Below the pieces are notes generated by a model. The model was not told the origin of the DNA. It saw only the letters and a program-made list of their open reading frames with translations, and made no database searches. The position numbers and the translations under genes were made by a program. Below, piece by piece: positions 49,642 to 57,562 of a stretch of DNA of 64,000 nucleotides (its first letter is position 1; each line of letters starts with the position of its first letter). This DNA is from Leucobacter celer subsp. astrifaciens (GTDB lineage Bacteria; Actinomycetota; Actinomycetes; Actinomycetales; Microbacteriaceae): the NCBI RefSeq assembly GCF_001273835.1, contig NZ_JHEI01000151.1, forward strand, positions 1 to 64,000. Reading direction: 5' to 3'.

Positions 49642-50277
49642 ATGCGTCTGTACCTCGCCTCGACCTCTCCCGCCCGACTCTCCGTGCTGCGCGGTGCCGG
49701 CATCGAGCCGATCTGCTTCTCGCCGGAGGTCGATGAGGGCGCGGAGGTCGCCGCGCGTGAGGCCGAGCTGGGCCGGGCGCTCACGGCGCCCGAGCTCACC
49801 GAGTACCTCGGGCGGCTCAAGGCCGAGGATGTCGTGCGACGGCACGGGTCGGAGATCGACGGGCTCGTGCTCGGCGGCGACTCGATGTTCCTGCTCGATG
49901 GCGAGATCCTGGGCAAGCCGCACCTGCCCGAGGTGGCGCTCGACCGCGCCAAGCGGCATCGCGGGACCACCGGTGCGTTGCACTCGGGGCACTGGCTCAT
50001 CGATCACACGGGCGGCGAGGTGCGCGGGGCGGCGGGATCCGTGGACACGGCGCTGGTGACGCTCGCGGCCGACCTCGCCGATGCGGAACTCGCGGCCTAC
50101 GTCGCCACGGGGGAGCCGCTCGAACTCGCCGGCGGTTTCGCGATCGACGGTCTCGCGGGTGCGTTCATCGAGCGGATCGAGGGGGCTCCCAGCTGCGTGA
50201 TCGGTCTCTCGCTGCCGGCGCTGCGGCGGCTGGTGATCGAGCTCGGTCACGACTACCCGAGCCTCTGGAATCGGTGA
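49642..50277 (+). CDS. Maf-family nucleoside triphosphate pyrophosphatase
   Basis: This 211-aa house-cleaning enzyme hydrolyses non-canonical nucleotides to monophosphates. The N-terminal motif LYLASTSPARLSVLRGAGI (about residues 3-21) and the VLGGDSMFLLDG segment with the catalytic Asp fit the family, as does the GGFAIDGLAGAFIERIEG segment. Length is typical. It is probably transcribed leaderless from TAAGCT. The next genes, vapBC, follow in the same direction after 76 nt with their own promoter region. Confidence 0.92.
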   Translation: MRLYLASTSPARLSVLRGAGIEPICFSPEVDEGAEVAAREAELGRALTAPELTEYLGRLKAEDVVRRHGSEIDGLVLGGDSMFLLDGEILGKPHLPEVALDRAKRHRGTTGALHSGHWLIDHTGGEVRGAAGSVDTALVTLAADLADAELAAYVATGEPLELAGGFAIDGLAGAFIERIEGAPSCVIGLSLPALRRLVIELGHDYPSLWNR

Positions 50278-50318
50278 TCGGGTGCTTCTCGGCTCTCGTT
50301 CGAGAGCGGCGATGCTAG

Positions 50319-50339
50319 GTATATACTGAGCGTATATAC
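50319..50339 (+). promoter_or_regulatory. Candidate VapB operator: paired GTATATAC boxes
   Basis: GTATATAC occurs at 50319-50326 and again at 50332-50339, separated by 5 nt. Each box is itself a palindrome. The site is 15 nt before vapB, so toxin-antitoxin complex binding there would repress the operon. Confidence 0.65.
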
Positions 50340-50353
50340 GCGAGGAAGTCGCC

Positions 50354-50590
50354 ATGACCGAGACGAATATCTTCTACACGAACAAGACGCAGGCGGTGCG
50401 TCTGCCCCGCGCTGTGGCGTTTCCCGAGCGCGTTGAACGGGTGGAGATCAGAGTCGTGGGCGATAGCCGGGTGATCTCACCCGTCGGCGGCGATTGGGCC
50501 TACTGGCTTGAGCAGGGGACGCGGGTCACCGGCGATTTCTGCGCTGATCGGGATCAGCCGCCCATGCAGCACCGCAACTGGGATGTGTGA
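50354..50590 (+). CDS. vapB: VapB-type antitoxin
   Basis: This 78-aa protein has the N-terminal AbrB/SpoVT-like DNA-binding strand pattern FYTNKTQAVRLPRAVAFPE (about residues 7-25), then VEIRVVGDSRVISPVGGDW. The C-terminal tail with Asp and Trp (RDQPPMQHRNWDV) would bind and neutralise the VapC toxin. AGGAAG lies 8 nt upstream of the ATG. Its stop overlaps the start of vapC. Confidence 0.87.
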   Translation: MTETNIFYTNKTQAVRLPRAVAFPERVERVEIRVVGDSRVISPVGGDWAYWLEQGTRVTGDFCADRDQPPMQHRNWDV

Positions 50591-50994
50591 TGCTCAGATA
50601 TCTCCTCGACACGGACACCGCGATTGCGGCTATCCGGCGCCGGTCAGGAGTCGATTTCGCGCGCTTCTCAGAGCACGCAGGGACACTGGCGATCTCGTCG
50701 ATTTCGGTGTGCGAGTTGCAGTTCGGCGCGGAGCGTTCGGCGGATCCCGGGCGCAATAGGCACGCGCTCGAGGAATTCTTCTCCTTGTTGAGAGTGCTCG
50801 ACTTCGATGCCGATGCCGGCGCGCACGCAGCCGAGATTCGGGCGCAACTCGCCTCGACTGGCACGCCGATCGGGCCGTACGACACCCTGATTGCAGGGGC
50901 GGCCCGTTCCCGCGGCCTGATCGTAGTGACCGGCAACACTCGCGGGTTCGGGCGGGCCGACGGACTCCGCGTGGTCGATTGGATGCGCGGGTAG
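50590..50994 (+). CDS. vapC: VapC-type PIN-domain ribonuclease toxin
   Basis: This 134-aa protein shows the PIN-domain acidic residues: LLDTDTAIAAI near the start, SVCELQFGAE, and IGPYDTLIAG near residue 97, with VVTGNTRGFGRADGL after it. VapC toxins cleave RNA, often tRNA, when free of VapB. The ATG at 50590 overlaps the vapB stop; a GTG one codon earlier is possible. The acidic set looks complete, so the toxin is probably active. Confidence 0.9.
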   Translation: MLRYLLDTDTAIAAIRRRSGVDFARFSEHAGTLAISSISVCELQFGAERSADPGRNRHALEEFFSLLRVLDFDADAGAHAAEIRAQLASTGTPIGPYDTLIAGAARSRGLIVVTGNTRGFGRADGLRVVDWMRG

Positions 50995-51146
50995 ACGAGA
51001 CCGTGCGGTCCAGGGGCGGGTGCTCCGCTCGGGGGAACCCGGCGGAATGAGCCGCCGCGGCGGTGCAGGATGCGGCACTGCAGGAAACGGCACCGTGGGA
51101 GAGCGGCGCGCGTCGATGGGGGCGCACCGGTGGGGTGCGCCCCTGA

Positions 51147-52826
51147 TCACCCCCGGGCGAGCAGGGCGACCGTGAGCGTGGCGATCACGGAGCCGTCGGC
51201 GAGGTCGACCCCGAGCAGCTCCTCGATGAGCGCGATGCGCTGGTAGAAGACCGAGCGCGAGAGCCGGGCGCGCTGCGCCGCGAGCGAGCGATTGGTGGGG
51301 TGTTCCAGGTAGGCGCGCAGCACCCGCAGGAGATCGCCGCTGTGCCCGGGGCCCGTCGCGGCATCGTGCTCGAGCAGCGGGGCCAGCGCGTCCGCGGCGA
51401 ACTCCTGCACCTCCGGGGCCGCGGAGAGCCCGCGCACCAGATAGGCAAGCGGCTGCCGCTCCGCCTGCTGCACGGTCACCCTCCCCGCCGAGGCCGCGGG
51501 ATCCAGCACGCCGGCGGCGCGCACCTGCTCGAGCGAGGTGATCAGCGAGCGCACCCGATTGCCGGTCGCGCCGAGACCGAGATGGGCGCGCCACGATGCC
51601 GGCGTCGTCTCGGGGAGCAGCATGTCGAGCTCCTGCGACAGTCGCACCGCGAGCGGCGGCACCTCCTCGCCCGCGGTCGCGATGCGGGGATCGCCGGCCG
51701 GAAACGAGAGCAGGGCGAGCAGGATCGGGCGGCCGTCGTCGGGGCCGGCGGTTCCTCCCGGGGCTCCCGCCGTGCCCGTGTCGGGAGCGAGGATCACGCG
51801 CCCCTCGGGCGCGACGGCGCGGCGCAGCGCGGTCTCGAGGATCGCCCGCTCGAGCGGCGAGTCGTGTCCGGAGGCCGCCGCCCCGAAGTCCTTCACGCCC
51901 CGCAGGGTGGCCCCCAGCAGCACCCTCCCCTCGACCGGAAGTCCGCCCGCAGCGAGCTGCACCGCGAGCTCGTCGGCCCGTCGGTAGCGGCCGCCGAGCA
52001 GCACGTCGAACATGTGCTTCGAACTGAGCTGCAGCCACTGCTCGCCGCCGGGGTCGGCCAGTCGGCCGAGCGCGAGGGCGAAGGCCCCCAGCTCGAGCAC
52101 GGTGCGCCGCCCGGCGGGGTGCGGCGGTCCCGGCAGCGCGGTGAGGTGTCCCCAGCGCCGCCCCTGCGCCTCGACCGGCACGCGATCCCAGTTGTCGGGT
52201 ATCGCGAGCTGCTGCGCCTCGACCCAGCCGGCGAGTACGTGCTCGGCGCTCGCCGATCCCGACCACGCGACCACGCGTCGTGCCGAATCCTCGAGCACCA
52301 CGGGGGCCTCGAGCGTATCGGCGAGGCGCTCGATCACGTAGTCGACCGGGCTGCGGTTCAGCCCGAGCTCCGTGAGCATCGAGTGGACCTCGGCGCGCGC
52401 CGCGAGCGCCTCGTGCTGATCGGCGAGCACCCGCTGGTGGATGCGCTGGGTGATCTGCACGAAGCGCACCTCGCGATGCAGTGCGATCAGGGGGATGCTG
52501 CGTCTCTCGCAGGCCTCGGCCAACTGCGCCGGCGCACTGCTGAAGTTGCGACCGAGCTCGAGGACGACCGCCGCAGGGTCTGCTTCGACGAGTTCCCGGG
52601 AGAGGGTTTCGAGGCCTTCCTCGTCGCCGGGCCATCCAGCGCCCGTGGTGAGTACCAGCTCGCCCCCGTCGAGCAGTTGCGCGGCTTCGACGCCCGCGAT
52701 CACGTGCGCCCATCGGATCCCGCGGTCGAGGCCGCGCGATCCCGCGATGAGCTTGGGATCTCCGGCCCGCACCTCGGGCAGGTCGAGGGCGTCTCTCACC
52801 GCGATGCGCCCCTGTGCGTGGTCCAT
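51147..52826 (-). CDS. PucR-family transcriptional regulator
   Basis: This 559-aa regulator has an N-terminal PucR domain (IAVRDALDLPEVRAGDPKL and GELVLTTGAGWPGDEE read in parts, about residues 8-70), a long middle region resembling GGDEF-like/CdaR domains, and a C-terminal helix-turn-helix (RAYLEHPTNRSLAAQRARLSRSVFYQRI in parts, near residues 500-535). AGAGGGA precedes the ATG. It is divergent from mmsA with 224 nt between the starts, so it is the likely regulator of the dehydrogenase-aminotransferase pair. It is not closely similar to the PucR at 21866 outside the shared domains. Confidence 0.88.
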   Translation of the reverse strand: MDHAQGRIAVRDALDLPEVRAGDPKLIAGSRGLDRGIRWAHVIAGVEAAQLLDGGELVLTTGAGWPGDEEGLETLSRELVEADPAAVVLELGRNFSSAPAQLAEACERRSIPLIALHREVRFVQITQRIHQRVLADQHEALAARAEVHSMLTELGLNRSPVDYVIERLADTLEAPVVLEDSARRVVAWSGSASAEHVLAGWVEAQQLAIPDNWDRVPVEAQGRRWGHLTALPGPPHPAGRRTVLELGAFALALGRLADPGGEQWLQLSSKHMFDVLLGGRYRRADELAVQLAAGGLPVEGRVLLGATLRGVKDFGAAASGHDSPLERAILETALRRAVAPEGRVILAPDTGTAGAPGGTAGPDDGRPILLALLSFPAGDPRIATAGEEVPPLAVRLSQELDMLLPETTPASWRAHLGLGATGNRVRSLITSLEQVRAAGVLDPAASAGRVTVQQAERQPLAYLVRGLSAAPEVQEFAADALAPLLEHDAATGPGHSGDLLRVLRAYLEHPTNRSLAAQRARLSRSVFYQRIALIEELLGVDLADGSVIATLTVALLARG

Positions 52827-52861
52827 GCTTCCCTCTTTCCTCCGGGCCCGCCTCCGCCGCT

Positions 52862-52894
52862 CCTGCGTCCCGCCTGTGTCCCGCCTGCGTCCCG
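52862..52894. repeat. Three tandem 11-bp units in the mmsA/PucR promoter region
   Basis: CCTGCGTCCCG, CCTGTGTCCCG and CCTGCGTCCCG follow each other without gaps, 36 nt upstream of the PucR start. They could be regulator sites or simple slippage. The rest of the 224-nt region holds no clear promoter pair; the mmsA ribosome site is GAGAGGA. Confidence 0.75.
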
Positions 52895-53050
52895 CCGGTC
52901 GCTGCTCCTCCGAGGCTCGAACAAAGTGTACGGGAATGACCGAACTTCGCGATACTGTGCTGCTGGTGAGGCGATTGGTCCGCTGAAATACTGAGATGCA
53001 TCGGGGTTACGCGATCCCGAACATATTGATCGAATTGAGAGGATTATCGG

Positions 53051-54535
53051 ATGGCACTCATTCCCCACGTCATCGGCGGAGAGAAGATCACCGCGGCCGA
53101 GCGCACCCAGCCGGTGTACAACCCGGCGACGGGCGAGCAGCAGCACGAGCTGGCGATCGCGTCCGTCGCGACCGTGGAGCAGGCCATCGCAGCGGCGAAG
53201 GCCGCGCTGCCGATGTGGCGGAAGACGAGCCTCACCAAGCGCGCCGATGTCTTCTTCAACCTGCGCCAGCTGCTCAAGCAGCGGACCCCCGAACTCGCCG
53301 CCATCGTGACGAGCGAGCACGGCAAGGTGCTCTCCGACGCCGCGGGTGAGATCGCGCGCGGCCTCGAGAACGTCGAGTTCGCATCCGGCCTGCTGCACCT
53401 GCTGAAGGGCGAGCGCGACGAGCAGGTCTCGACCGGCGTCGACGTGCACTCCGTCAAGCAGCCGGTGGGTGTGGTCGCGGCCATCACGCCGTTCAACTTC
53501 CCGGTCATGGTGCCGCTCTGGATGATCGCCAGCGCGATCGCCTGCGGCAACACCGTCGTGCTCAAGCCCTCCGAGCGCGATCCCTCCGCCTCGCTCTTCA
53601 TCGCCGACCTCTTCCGCGAGGCCGGTCTGCCCGACGGCGTGCTCAACGTCGTCAACGGTGACAAGGTCGCCGTCGACACGCTGCTCGACAGCCGCGACGT
53701 CAAGGCCATCAGCTTCGTCGGCTCGACCCCCATCGCCAAGTACATCTACGAGCGCGCAGCGGCGAACGGCAAGCGCGTGCAGGCGCTCGGCGGGGCCAAG
53801 AACCACATGATCGTGATGCCCGACGCCGACCTGAACGGCGCGGCCGACGCCGCGGTCTCGGCCGCATACGGCTCGGCCGGCGAGCGCTGCATGGCCGTCT
53901 CCGTCGTGGTGGCGGTCGGCGGCGTGGGCGACGAGCTCGTGCAGAAGATCGCGGACCGCATGAAGGATCTCACGATCGGCGACGGCACCGATCCGGCATC
54001 CGAGATGGGCCCGCTCATCACCCGCGAGGCCAAGGAGCGCGTGGAGTCGTACGTCGCCGGCGCCGAGGCCGAGGGCGCGACCGTGGTGGTCGACGGGCGC
54101 GAGGCGCAGTTCGAGGGCGACGGCTTCTTCACCGGCGTCTCGCTGATCGATCACGTCAAGACCGACAGCAAGGTCTACCGCGAGGAGATCTTCGGTCCGG
54201 TGCTCGCGGTGGTGCGCGTCGACACCTACGAGGAGGGCGTGCAGCTGATCAACGAGCACCAGTTCGGCAACGGCACGGCCATCTTCACCCGCGACGGCGG
54301 CGTCGCCCGCCAGTTCGAGTTCGAGGTCGAGGCGGGCATGGTCGGCATCAACGTGCCGATCCCCGTGCCGGTCGGCTCGTTCTCGTTCGGCGGCTGGAAG
54401 GACTCGCTCTTCGGCGACGCCCACATCTACGGCCCCGAGTCGGTTCACTTCTACACCCGCTCGAAGGTCGTGACCACTCGCTGGCCCAAGCCGGATCAGT
54501 CGAAGGTCGACCTCGGGTTCCCCAGCAACAGCTGA
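53051..54535 (+). CDS. mmsA: CoA-acylating (methyl)malonate-semialdehyde dehydrogenase
   Basis: This 494-aa aldehyde dehydrogenase has the MmsA/IolA pattern: HVIGGEKI at the N-terminus, VAAITPFNFPVMVPLWMIA (about residues 138-156), KPSERDPSA, and the catalytic Cys in AYGSAGERCMA. The family turns malonate or methylmalonate semialdehyde plus CoA into acetyl- or propionyl-CoA with NAD+. It is followed after 145 nt by a class III aminotransferase, a pairing that fits beta-alanine (or 3-aminoisobutyrate) breakdown: transamination to the semialdehyde, then oxidation. Beta-alanine can come from spermidine/spermine or pyrimidines, which ties it to the amine genes of the window. Confidence 0.9.
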   Translation: MALIPHVIGGEKITAAERTQPVYNPATGEQQHELAIASVATVEQAIAAAKAALPMWRKTSLTKRADVFFNLRQLLKQRTPELAAIVTSEHGKVLSDAAGEIARGLENVEFASGLLHLLKGERDEQVSTGVDVHSVKQPVGVVAAITPFNFPVMVPLWMIASAIACGNTVVLKPSERDPSASLFIADLFREAGLPDGVLNVVNGDKVAVDTLLDSRDVKAISFVGSTPIAKYIYERAAANGKRVQALGGAKNHMIVMPDADLNGAADAAVSAAYGSAGERCMAVSVVVAVGGVGDELVQKIADRMKDLTIGDGTDPASEMGPLITREAKERVESYVAGAEAEGATVVVDGREAQFEGDGFFTGVSLIDHVKTDSKVYREEIFGPVLAVVRVDTYEEGVQLINEHQFGNGTAIFTRDGGVARQFEFEVEAGMVGINVPIPVPVGSFSFGGWKDSLFGDAHIYGPESVHFYTRSKVVTTRWPKPDQSKVDLGFPSNS

Positions 54536-54574
54536 TCCTGCTCCACTCTCGGAGCGCGGTGCGGACCCGTCCCC

Positions 54575-54640
54575 CGCTCGAGCGGAGTCGTCATCCGGTG
54601 CCCGGGTTTCGACTCCGCTTCGCTCCGCTCAACCGGCCGG
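54575..54640. repeat. Dispersed repeat family B (copy between mmsA and the aminotransferase)
   Basis: GCTCGAGCGGAGTCG (degenerate left arm) and GGTTTCGACTCC with CGCTCCGCTCAACCGG (right arm) form an imperfect palindrome. It sits within the probable mmsA-aminotransferase operon and may reduce read-through. Confidence 0.75.
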
Positions 54641-54680
54641 CAGGCCGCACGGATCCTGAAAGACGAGAGAGAATTACAGC

Positions 54681-56072
54681 ATGACCGACTTCATCGACCT
54701 GAACGGCGCCGAGCACAGCTTCGGCGACTCCGAAGCGCAGCGCGAGGTGCGCGCGAACGACCGCCAGTACGTCTTCCACTCGTGGTCGGCGCAGAACAAG
54801 ATCGATCCGCTGCCCATCGCCAAGGGTGAGGGCGTGCGTTTCTGGGACTACGACGGCAACGAGTTCCTCGATTTCTCGTCGCAGCTCGTCAACCTGAACC
54901 TGGGTCACCAGCACCCGGGCCTCGTGAAGGCGATCCAGGAGCAGGCCGGTCGTCTCGCGACCATCCAGCCGTCGATCGCGAACGACGTGCGCGGCGAGCT
55001 CGCGAAGCGCATCGTCGAGCACTCCTTCGAGGGCGCCCGCTCGGTGTTCTTCACCAACGGCGGTGCCGAGGCGAACGAGTACGCGGTGCGCATGGCGCGC
55101 CACCACACCGGCCGTCAGAAGGTGCTCGCGCGCTACCGCTCGTACCACGGCTCGACCGCGACCGCCATCACGGCGACCGGTGACCCGCGCCGCTGGGCGA
55201 ACGGCGTGCTCGACGCCGGTGTGGTGCACTTCTTCGGTCCCTACCAGTACCGCTCCGAGTTCTTCTCGGAGACCCCCGAGCAGGAGACCGAGCGTGCGCT
55301 CGCCCACCTCGAGCACACGATCCAGCTCGAGGGGCCCGACACGATCGCCGCGATCATCCTCGAAACGGTCACCGGCACCAACGGCGTGCTCGTGCCGACC
55401 CCCGGCTACCTGCCCGGTGTGCGCGCGCTCTGCGACAAGTACGGCATCATGCTGATCGCCGACGAGGTCATGGTCGGCTTCGGCCGCATCGGCGAGTGGT
55501 TCGCCTACCAGGCGTTCGACGTGAAGCCCGATCTGGTGACCTTCGCGAAGGGCGTGAACTCCGGGTACGTGCCCCTCGGCGGCGTCGTCATCTCCGAGGC
55601 GATCCACAACACCTTCGGCGACCGCGCCTTCCCGGGCGGTCTCACCTACTCCGGCCATCCGCTCGCCTGCGCCGCGGGTGTCGCGACCTTCGACATCTTC
55701 GAGGGCGAGAGGGTGCTCGAGAACGTGCGCGACCTGGGCGAGCGAGTCATCGCTCCCCGCCTCGCCGAGTTCGCCGAGAAGCACAAGTCGGTCGGCGAGT
55801 TCCGCGGCCGCGGGCTGTTCTGGGCGATGGACCTGGTGGTGGATCGCGAGACCCGCGAGCCGCTCGTGCCCTACAACGCCGCCGGTGAGGCCGCCGCCCC
55901 GATGAACGCGGTGATCGCCGCGTGCAAGGCCGGGGGCCTGTTCCCGTTCGCGCACTTCAACCGGCTGCAGATCGCTCCGCCGCTGATCATCAGCGAGGCG
56001 GACCTGGTGCGCGGTCTCGACATCATCGACGCGGCGCTGGACGTCGCCGACGGGTACTACACCGGGGCATAG
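54681..56072 (+). CDS. Class III aminotransferase (beta-alanine/taurine/putrescine:pyruvate type)
   Basis: This 463-aa PLP enzyme is a class III omega-aminotransferase. The PLP Lys lies in VTFAKGVNSGYVPLGG (about residue 290), the Asp contacting PLP in LIADEVMVGFGR, and SGHPLACAAG follows. The N-terminal FHSWSAQNKIDP and IKPSxA-like QPSIANDVRGELA regions resemble beta-alanine- and taurine-pyruvate aminotransferases. GAGAGAGAATTA lies upstream of the ATG. Together with mmsA it would convert beta-alanine or another omega-amino acid to acetyl-CoA. A strong terminator follows. Confidence 0.87.
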   Translation: MTDFIDLNGAEHSFGDSEAQREVRANDRQYVFHSWSAQNKIDPLPIAKGEGVRFWDYDGNEFLDFSSQLVNLNLGHQHPGLVKAIQEQAGRLATIQPSIANDVRGELAKRIVEHSFEGARSVFFTNGGAEANEYAVRMARHHTGRQKVLARYRSYHGSTATAITATGDPRRWANGVLDAGVVHFFGPYQYRSEFFSETPEQETERALAHLEHTIQLEGPDTIAAIILETVTGTNGVLVPTPGYLPGVRALCDKYGIMLIADEVMVGFGRIGEWFAYQAFDVKPDLVTFAKGVNSGYVPLGGVVISEAIHNTFGDRAFPGGLTYSGHPLACAAGVATFDIFEGERVLENVRDLGERVIAPRLAEFAEKHKSVGEFRGRGLFWAMDLVVDRETREPLVPYNAAGEAAAPMNAVIAACKAGGLFPFAHFNRLQIAPPLIISEADLVRGLDIIDAALDVADGYYTGA

Positions 56073-56105
56073 TCCTCGCGGGCCGCGATCCCGCTGCGGC
56101 CGAAT

Positions 56106-56145
56106 GGCCCCGATCCCGCACCCTCCGGTGCTCGGGATCGGGGCC
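56106..56145 (+). terminator. Strong hairpin terminator after the aminotransferase gene
   Basis: GGCCCCGATCCCG (56106-56118) is perfectly complementary to 56133-56145, and the loop holds an inner CACC/GGTG pairing. It lies 34 nt after the stop, in a convergent gap shared with the FMN reductase gene. Confidence 0.85.
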
Positions 56146-56185
56146 CTTCGCCGTGCCCGCGGCTCCTGTGGCCTGTCCTCCTCCT

Positions 56186-56240
56186 CGCGCGTCAGTAGTT
56201 GCTGCCTCACCTCAGTTTTGGCAGCAACTACTGGCGCGCG
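56186..56240. repeat. Dispersed palindromic element, family A
   Basis: CGCGCGTCAGTAGTTGCTGCC (21 nt in all, 56186-56206) faces 56220-56240, its reverse complement with one mismatch (GTCAG against CTGGC). The loop is 13 nt. The copy lies between convergent genes like the others. Confidence 0.88.
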
Positions 56241-56277
56241 GATGCTGCTGGGTGGCTGTGCCAGGGTGAGGGACCGA

Positions 56278-56994
56278 TCAGCGCCCGCCGGTGGCGAGAC
56301 GCATGAGGTCGGAGTCGAGGTCGATGCCGATCTCGGCGCCGCCCGCGCTGCCGTAGGAGTGCTGGTAGCTGGCCCACGCTTCGCCGCGCACCGCCGCGCG
56401 GAACCCGCTGGTCACGAGCGCGACGAGTTCCGTGGCCGCGCGCTCGATGCGCTTGCCGAAGTCGGCGCTGGTCCAATCGTCTGGGGCCGCGAAGAGCGAG
56501 GTCGGCACGGTGACGGTGCGCAGATACGCGAAGAGCCCGCGCAGCTGATCATCGACCACGAGCGCGTGGCGTGCGCTGCCGGCGGTCGCGGCGAGTGCCA
56601 CCGGGGTGCCGATGAGCAGGTCGTTGTCGAGCACCTGGAAGAACGAGGTGAACAGTCCGCTGGGGCCCGCCTTGTAGACGGGGGTCGACACCACGAGGGC
56701 GTCGGCGTCGCGCAGGATGTCGCTCGCGCTCTGCAGTTCGGGGGAGACGTGCTGCGAGACGAGCGCGGTCGTGATGTCCCCGGCCAGAGCCCGCAGGTCG
56801 ATGACGCGGATCTGCAACTCTGTGCCGCTCTGCGCGGCGAGCGCGGCGGCCTTGTCGGCCACTCGCATCGCGAGCATGGTGGTGGTCGAGGGGTCGCTCG
56901 TGCCGGCGCTGATCACCGCGAGCGTGCGGGGTTCTGATGCTGCTCCATCGCTCGGCGCGGAAGCGTTGACCTGTCCGTCGAATGGTGCGTTCAT
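56278..56994 (-). CDS. NAD(P)H-dependent FMN reductase (CE1759 family)
   Basis: This 238-aa flavodoxin-fold reductase has a ~23-residue N-terminal extension, then LAVISAGTSDPSTTTMLA (about residues 25-42), VVSTPVYKAGPSGLFTSFF with the FMN-contact loop, and TAGSARHALVVDDQLR. It would supply reduced FMN to the LLM-class monooxygenase encoded upstream in the same operon (LLM-marR-reductase). The reductase comes last, 69 nt after the MarR gene, with a good ATG but only a modest ribosome site (GAAAGACG). Confidence 0.87.
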   Translation of the reverse strand: MNAPFDGQVNASAPSDGAASEPRTLAVISAGTSDPSTTTMLAMRVADKAAALAAQSGTELQIRVIDLRALAGDITTALVSQHVSPELQSASDILRDADALVVSTPVYKAGPSGLFTSFFQVLDNDLLIGTPVALAATAGSARHALVVDDQLRGLFAYLRTVTVPTSLFAAPDDWTSADFGKRIERAATELVALVTSGFRAAVRGEAWASYQHSYGSAGGAEIGIDLDSDLMRLATGGR

Positions 56995-57063
56995 GTCTGT
57001 ACGTCTTTCTCGAAACTTGCGGATCTGTGCGCTGGAGAGGGCGCGGTAGACGGGTGCGAACGA

Positions 57064-57498
57064 TCAGGAGGCGAGCTTGCGGCAGAGGCGCTGCAGCTCC
57101 CGCATCTCGTCGGCGGTGAGCGAGGATCCGAGCTGCCTGCCGACGCTCTTCGCGTGCGCCCGCCCCACTTCTCGCTGCACGCGCACGCCGTCCTCGGTGA
57201 GGGAGACGCGCACGGCGCGTCCGTCCTCCGCATCGGCCTCGCGGTGCAGCAGGCCGCGGCCCACGAGGCGCTCGATCATGCGCGAGAGCGCGGGCTGGCT
57301 GAGCAGCACACCGTCCTGGATCTCGCAGATGCGCATCGGTCCGTCGCCCTTGGCGAGCGTGTAGAGCACGTCGTACTCGCGCATGTTGACGTCGCTCCAC
57401 ATCCCCTCCGAGGCGAAGGTTCCCATGAGCGCGGCGTGCGCGGTCATCACGGCCTCCCAGGCCTCGTTCGCGAGCCTGATGTCGGTGCGTGTGTTCAT
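57064..57498 (-). CDS. MarR-family transcriptional regulator
   Basis: This 144-aa regulator has the winged helix of the family at about residues 40-110: YDVLYTLAKGDGPMRI, DGVLLSQPALSRMIERL (recognition helix) and GLLHREADAEDGRAVRVSLT (wing). It lies between the monooxygenase and the FMN reductase, 64 nt after the former. MarR proteins often repress their own operon and release DNA when a phenolic or oxidising ligand binds, so it probably controls this operon. Confidence 0.9.
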   Translation of the reverse strand: MNTRTDIRLANEAWEAVMTAHAALMGTFASEGMWSDVNMREYDVLYTLAKGDGPMRICEIQDGVLLSQPALSRMIERLVGRGLLHREADAEDGRAVRVSLTEDGVRVQREVGRAHAKSVGRQLGSSLTADEMRELQRLCRKLAS

Positions 57499-57562
57499 GG
57501 TCAGTCCTTATGCTTGCGATCTCGGTGCGGGCCGCGCTTCGCGGCCCGCACCGCCGGCGGGT

